A stretch of DNA of 42,373 nt from CBDUEV01 sp965366365 (GTDB taxonomy: Bacteria > Actinomycetota > Acidimicrobiia > Spongiisociales > JAENVV01): NCBI GenBank assembly GCA_965366365.1, contig CBDUEV010000021.1, positions 1-42,373 on the forward strand. Reading direction: 5' to 3'. A model generated the notes under the pieces. It was not told where the DNA came from and made no database searches. It worked only from the letters and a program-made list of their open reading frames with translations. Of the stretch, positions 38,234-42,373 are shown in pieces. The translations under genes and the position numbers were made by a program. The first letter of the stretch is position 1. Each line of letters starts with the position of its first letter.

Positions 38234-38267
38234 CTCCTTTCCGGTCTCACTGGACCGCCTTAAAGGA
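38234..38267 (-). promoter_or_regulatory. PyrR-binding RNA hairpin sequestering a Shine-Dalgarno
   Basis: In the transcript, TCCTTT (38262-38267) can pair with AAAGGA (38235-38240), and CGGTC (38253-38257) with GACCG (38242-38246) around the loop CAGTGA. The stem-loop resembles the PyrR binding-loop consensus (UCCnGnGAGG-like). The 3' arm is the ribosome site AAAGGAG (38234-38240) of the leader peptide, so PyrR binding should block translation. No terminator follows, which fits the translational repression reported for mycobacterial pyr operons. Confidence 0.7.
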
Positions 38268-38275
38268 CTGCGGCG

Positions 38276-38281
38276 ACTGTA
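38276..38281 (-). promoter_or_regulatory. Candidate -10 box of the pyr operon
   Basis: Minus-strand TACAGT, about 7-9 nt before the PyrR hairpin, would start transcription near 38269, putting the hairpin at the very 5' end of the mRNA. No good -35 box is present at 16-18 bp, so this is only suggestive. The rest of the divergent interval to 38399 shows no clear element. Confidence 0.35.
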
Positions 38282-38399
38282 GCAGGGTGAGCCTTCCGCC
38301 TGGTCGTCACCCTTAGTGGTGTGGGCCTGCTTTGGGCGGTTGGATGGGCCACGCTCGGTGACTAGTGTCCGGCGAGGCTACGACTTCGGGGGGAATCGG

Positions 38400-41300
38400 A
38401 TGAGCGGTGGGCACAAAGGCGCCAAGGAACGACGAACGGCGCACACCGTGATGCCGCGGTTTCTCGCCTTCCTGATGGTGGTGACGTTGCTGACGGTGGG
38501 CGCTCCCGAACGCGCTCGAGCTGCCACTGTCACCGTCTGCCCGGTCGGATGCGACTACGAGACCCCCGATGCGGCTGCGAACGATCCGGCCCGCACTCCT
38601 GGCGACGTCATCGCTGTCGACGAAGGGCTCTACTTCACGATCTCACCGATGTATCTCGACTACGACGTCTCCATCGTCGGCGCCGGAAGCGGTCTCACCA
38701 TCATCGACGCCACCGAGGCGGAGGGACGCGCAATCGACATCTCGGCCGACGCAATAACCGAACTCCAAGGCCTGACTGTGAGGCGCGGCTACGCGGCAGA
38801 GAGCTCCGGCGGCGGCATCTCAGTGACCCAAGCGGCTGCCACCCTCGTCGATGTCATCGTCTCGGAGAGCACGGCTGACGCCAATGGAGGCGGGATCGAC
38901 AACGACGGCGGTCTCATCAACCTCGTCGATTCCGTTGTCGCCGACAACTCGGCCTCAGCCTCAGGAGGAGGCATCCACACGCACTCGGGCGGCTCCACCG
39001 GACTCACCAATTCCACGGTCACCAACAACGTGGCTGCCGGGGGTGGAGGTGGACTGAGCGTGACCCGCGCCGATCTCACCTTGGTCGACACGCTCGTCCA
39101 GTTCAACGCCTCGGGAGGACCGGGCGGAGGTATTTGGAACGATGAAGGCGGAGCGACCATCACCTCGTCCCTCGTCGCCGACAACGACGCCACCGGCTCA
39201 CTCGGGGGCGGAATCGCCACCACCGGCGTCGAGACCTCCACGAGCGTCTCCGCCAGCACGGTGACCGGCAACCTCGCCGAGGCCGGGGGCGGCGTTGGGG
39301 CGGATGGCGGCGGAACCGCGCTGCTCTTTTCCACGATCTCCGGGAACGACGGCGACGACGGAGGCGGGGTCTATCACGGGTCGGGATTCCTGTCTCTGTC
39401 GCGCACGCTGGTGGCGGACAACCTCTCCACGGCCGGGGCGGTGGACTGCTCCGGGTCGCCCACGTCCTTGGGCTACAACCTGATCGGTGAGTCGGCCTGC
39501 TCGATCACGGCCAACACCGGCGATCAAATCGGCACCGGAGCCAGCCCCATCGACGCCCTGCTCGACGTGTTGGCTGACAATGGCGGGCCCACCTCGACGC
39601 TCGCCCTGCTCCCCGGTTCTCCGGCCATCGACGCTGCCGACGTTTGCGAGGCCGTCGATCAGCGCGGAGTGAACCGACCCCAGGGTGCCGCCTGCGACAT
39701 CGGCGCCTACGAAGCCGACGGTGCCACCATCCAACAGATGCTCGATGCCACAGAACCCGGCGGGGTAGTGATTCTTCCCGCGGGTTCGTACCTCGAGTCG
39801 GACATCTCGATCGGCCAGGACAAGAAACTGGTCGGCGACGGCGCGGTCACCATCAGCGGCGGCGAGTCCGGCCCCGTCTTCGTTGCAGATGACGGCGCCT
39901 TCACCCTCGAGAATCTGACGATCACCGACGGTCAGGCAGCTGACGGCGGCGCCCTCTTCGTGGTCGGCGGCGGTCAGGCAGGCATCGTGAATTCTGTCGT
40001 GTTCTCGGGGAATCACGCCACCGGAAGCGGAGGCGCGGTTTACGTCGGCGAGGCCACCACCCTCGAGGTCAACGACTCCTCCTTCGTCTCGAACAGCGCC
40101 GCCGAGGGCGGAGCCATCGCCAACAACGGCGGCACGGTCAGCATCGCCGAATCCGACTTCACCGACAACGGCGCGACCCGCGGAGGGGCCATCTCAAACG
40201 ACGGTGCCATCACCATCGAGGCCCCCGATTCCTCGTGTGTCACCCCCACCGAAGCGGCTTCGTTTCTCGCGCTCACCACCTTCTCCAACGGGACGGCAGC
40301 TTCAGAAGGCGGCGCCATCTACAACGGCAGCGGCGTCGTCGATATCCATCGAAGTCGCTTCACCAACAACTCGGCGGAGGACGGCGGAGCGGTCTTCGAA
40401 GAGTCTGGGGCCGGGCTCATCACGGTCGGCTGCTCGGTCTTCGACCTCAACGTCGCCACCACAGGTGGAGCGATCAGCGGACAGGACGACGGTGACGTCC
40501 TCATCGACACCAGCCTGTTCTCCGCCAACGCAGCTTCCGCCTCCGGCGGAGCGATTGCCGACGCTCTCGACGGACTGCGCCTGGTCGTCTCCAACTCTCG
40601 CTTTGCGGACAACACGGCCACCGACGATGGCGGCGCCGTCCTGTCCACCTCAGACTTCACCGACGAGGCCAATCACTACACGGGGAACGAGGCTGCGGCG
40701 GGCGGCGCCGTGTTTTCCGACAGCACCAGCTCCGTCGGCTTCACGTCCAACGAGAGCGTGTTCGAGAACAACAGCGCGACATCCTCCGGTGGGGCGATCC
40801 ACGTCGAGTCGACGGTCGTCGGATTGATGGCAGCAACACTGACCGGCAACACTGCGGCGGTCGGCGGCGGCGTCTCTTCCCTCGGGAATCTGACCATCGA
40901 AGCGTCCACCATTGCCGCCAACGTGGCGACCGGAGCGGCAGGGGTGGTGGCCGGCGGTGGGCTCTACTCCGACGGGACGACGACAGTTCTGAATACCACG
41001 ATCTCCGGCAACTCCGCCGCCAACGGTTCGGGGGGCGGAGTCGGTACCGCCGGAGGAAACATCCACCTCAACCAGGCGACCGTGGTCGACAACCACGCCG
41101 ACGGCGGATCCGGCGGTGGTTTCTCCACCGACCCTGCTGCCGCCCTCACCATCTCCAACAGCTTGGTCGCCTTCAACACCGCGCAAACCCAGGCCGACTG
41201 CTCGGCCAACACGTCGCTCGGCTACAACTTCTTTCGGCTGTTGGGCGGATGCGCTCCTGCGCCCACCGATATCGCCGGCGTCGAGTTCCCCATCGATCCC

Positions 41301-42373
41301 GTCATCGGATCCCTCGCGGACAACGGCGGCCCCACGCACACACACGCCCTCCTGTCAGGAAGCCCGGCGATCGACGCCGCCGATCCCGGTTCGGTGGGAG
41401 CGGAGCTGGACGCCTCCTTCTCGGGCGGGTTCGTGATGTCCCAAAGCAACCTCGCCGCCAACCCCGACGGCGTGCTCACCGACGAATTCTTCGAGGCGGG
41501 AAGCTTCTTCGCGTCCACGGACACAGGCAGCCCATTCGATCTCACCAAGAGCTTCGCCACGTCGTTTGCGTTCGTGCTCGATCCTGTCGAAGGATTGGGA
41601 GCCAACGCGTCGGGTGACGGCATCACCTTCGCCGTCGTCGCCGACCAGGGTTTCCTCGGAGAGCCAGGCGGTCGCCTCGGCATCGGAACCGCCGCCGGCA
41701 ACCCGTCGGTTGCGGTCGAATTCGACACGTACTTCAACGCCACCGACCCGAGCGGCAACCACGTCGGTATCAATGTCGGCGGCGCTTCGGATAGCCAGGC
41801 TGTCCTGTCGCTCATCACTGCGGAGGTGGCCGAACCCTTCGACGACGGACTCACACATTGGGCGTGGGTGGACTATCACGCCGGCACCCATCAGATCGAG
41901 GTCTACCTCGCCGCCACGGCTGACAAGCCCGCCTCGCCAACGTTGACGGCCTCCGTCGATATCGCCTCAGAAGTTGGCGGCGCCGGCTACTTCGGCTTCA
42001 CCGGCGCCGGTGGGTTGGCCTGGGCGCATCAGGAGATCGTTTCCTGGGAGCTCACTCAATCTACGTGCGAGCCTCTCGACCAGCGGGGGGCGATCCGGCC
42101 AGACGGCGCCGCCTGCGACATGGGTGCCGTCGAAGTTGCCGCTTCTCTCCCGACCTTGACCGATGTGTCCCACACGGTCGACACCAACAGCACCGAGCCC
42201 GGGGTGATCGAAGTTCCCCTCTTCGACGTCCCCATCGAGAAGATCACCGGTTCGGGTGAGATCGTGGAGGCATCGCCGCTCGCCTCGATACCGCTCGCCT
42301 CCATCCCACTCGCCTCCATCAGCATCGCCGAGTCCCCTCTCGCCTCGATACCGCTCGCCTCCATCCCGCTCGC
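38400..42373 (+). CDS. Giant secreted beta-helix protein with inserted L-type lectin domain and PLASI repeats (3' end outside window)
   Basis: One reading frame runs from ATG 38400 to the window edge with no stop (1324 codons). A signal peptide (FLAFLMVVTLLTVG, then ARA-AT near residue 43) indicates export. Residues about 45-440 and 442-1000 form two parallel beta-helix modules, with many GGGI/GGAI...N(N/D)(S/T)A turns of the Chlamydia PMP kind. Each module ends with GSPAIDAAD and a DQRG...RP.GAACD(I/M)GA cap. In the second, a legume-lectin-like domain (about 995-1221) splits the cap. PLASI repeats begin at about 1292. A likely role is surface attachment or carbohydrate binding. It is divergent from the pyr operon; the start has a GGGGG stretch 6 nt upstream. 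Confidence 0.85.
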   Translation, partial: MSGGHKGAKERRTAHTVMPRFLAFLMVVTLLTVGAPERARAATVTVCPVGCDYETPDAAANDPARTPGDVIAVDEGLYFTISPMYLDYDVSIVGAGSGLTIIDATEAEGRAIDISADAITELQGLTVRRGYAAESSGGGISVTQAAATLVDVIVSESTADANGGGIDNDGGLINLVDSVVADNSASASGGGIHTHSGGSTGLTNSTVTNNVAAGGGGGLSVTRADLTLVDTLVQFNASGGPGGGIWNDEGGATITSSLVADNDATGSLGGGIATTGVETSTSVSASTVTGNLAEAGGGVGADGGGTALLFSTISGNDGDDGGGVYHGSGFLSLSRTLVADNLSTAGAVDCSGSPTSLGYNLIGESACSITANTGDQIGTGASPIDALLDVLADNGGPTSTLALLPGSPAIDAADVCEAVDQRGVNRPQGAACDIGAYEADGATIQQMLDATEPGGVVILPAGSYLESDISIGQDKKLVGDGAVTISGGESGPVFVADDGAFTLENLTITDGQAADGGALFVVGGGQAGIVNSVVFSGNHATGSGGAVYVGEATTLEVNDSSFVSNSAAEGGAIANNGGTVSIAESDFTDNGATRGGAISNDGAITIEAPDSSCVTPTEAASFLALTTFSNGTAASEGGAIYNGSGVVDIHRSRFTNNSAEDGGAVFEESGAGLITVGCSVFDLNVATTGGAISGQDDGDVLIDTSLFSANAASASGGAIADALDGLRLVVSNSRFADNTATDDGGAVLSTSDFTDEANHYTGNEAAAGGAVFSDSTSSVGFTSNESVFENNSATSSGGAIHVESTVVGLMAATLTGNTAAVGGGVSSLGNLTIEASTIAANVATGAAGVVAGGGLYSDGTTTVLNTTISGNSAANGSGGGVGTAGGNIHLNQATVVDNHADGGSGGGFSTDPAAALTISNSLVAFNTAQTQADCSANTSLGYNFFRLLGGCAPAPTDIAGVEFPIDPVIGSLADNGGPTHTHALLSGSPAIDAADPGSVGAELDASFSGGFVMSQSNLAANPDGVLTDEFFEAGSFFASTDTGSPFDLTKSFATSFAFVLDPVEGLGANASGDGITFAVVADQGFLGEPGGRLGIGTAAGNPSVAVEFDTYFNATDPSGNHVGINVGGASDSQAVLSLITAEVAEPFDDGLTHWAWVDYHAGTHQIEVYLAATADKPASPTLTASVDIASEVGGAGYFGFTGAGGLAWAHQEIVSWELTQSTCEPLDQRGAIRPDGAACDMGAVEVAASLPTLTDVSHTVDTNSTEPGVIEVPLFDVPIEKITGSGEIVEASPLASIPLASIPLASISIAESPLASIPLASIPL
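41385..42065 (+). other. Legume-type (L-type) lectin domain inserted in the beta-helix cap
   Basis: About 227 residues, the size of a legume lectin. VAVEFDTYFNATDPSGNH aligns with the metal site of concanavalin A: Glu8, Asp10, Tyr12, Asn14, Asp19 and His24 all have counterparts. The upstream SGDGITFAVV aligns with the ADG segment that supplies the sugar-binding Asp. Sequence on both sides (GSPAIDAAD and xCExxDQRG) is continuous in the first module (39616-39669), which defines the insertion. Family assignment is by recalled motifs. Confidence 0.75.
42276..42373 (+). repeat. 15-nt in-frame repeat encoding PLASI pentapeptides
   Basis: Six complete 5-residue units read PLASI x3, SIAES, PLASI x2, and a seventh is cut by the window edge. 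The units stay in phase, and the 30-nt blocks at 42276-42305 and 42336-42365 are almost identical, implying a 60-nt higher-order unit. The array continues beyond the window. It follows the second cap motif and a short linker and may form a rigid or beta-structured stalk. Confidence 0.85.

Noticed and set aside
38789..41345. Long minus-strand open frames opposite the giant secreted protein
   Set aside because: They are shadows of a GC-rich, repeat-containing gene; composition (Pro/Ala/Glu runs) follows the codons of the opposite strand and no ribosome sites fit.

Overview
The window is high-GC chromosomal DNA from an actinomycete-grade bacterium (Actinomycetota). A deep-branching class such as Acidimicrobiia is my best guess, but that is inference and not proven. 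The evidence is the gene order pyrR-pyrC-carA-carB-pyrD-pyrF-mihF-gmk-rpoZ-coaBC-metK-priA-def-fmt-rsmB-rpe-rib, the presence of the actinobacterial integration host factor mihF, a helicase-less PriA, and the infC-rpmI-rplT-tsnR / pheST / argF / mpg / tyrS neighbourhood. Nearly all genes are core housekeeping. I see no insertion sequence, tRNA, CRISPR array or phage gene.

Layout. Positions 1-894 hold the 5' part of a 16S rRNA gene on the minus strand, with a leader and promoters up to about 1358. A divergent ABHD18-like alpha/beta hydrolase follows (1389-2375), then a small unknown gene and tyrS. A class A penicillin-binding protein with PASTA domains (4229-6622, plus strand) converges on dxs. 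Next comes a minus-strand operon pheS-pheT-argF-mpg (13452 down to 8587), joined by 4-nt stop/start overlaps. Upstream of it lie a ligand-gated-type potassium channel gene and the infC-rpmI-rplT-tsnR operon, which has a strong promoter at 17066-17093. From 38154 down to 17117 one minus-strand run carries pyrimidine synthesis (pyrR, pyrC, carA, carB, pyrD, pyrF), mihF, gmk, rpoZ, coaBC, metK, priA, def, fmt, rsmB, rpe, a receiver-GGDEF protein and the riboflavin genes ribD-ribE-ribBA-ribH. From 38400 to the right edge a single unbroken plus-strand reading frame encodes a very large secreted protein.

How the parts work together. The pyr genes appear to be controlled by PyrR at an RNA hairpin at 38234-38267. 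This hairpin sequesters the Shine-Dalgarno sequence of a 27-codon leader peptide whose stop codon overlaps a pyrR start codon. Genes in the long operons are often coupled by NTGA overlaps, including two that appear to need CTG start codons (priA and tsnR). infC most likely starts at ATC. metK has a -10 box so close to its GTG that its mRNA from that promoter would be leaderless.

The most unusual object is the secreted protein at 38400-42373 (3' end outside the window). It has a signal peptide, two right-handed beta-helix modules, a legume-type (L-type) lectin domain inserted inside the cap motif of the second module, and a terminal PLASI pentapeptide repeat array. Other points worth checking are a tyrosyl-tRNA synthetase with a degenerate HIGH motif, a potassium channel with a non-canonical selectivity filter, a lipoprotein-like class A PBP, the missing pyrB, and a class 1 PyrD with no PyrK in the window.
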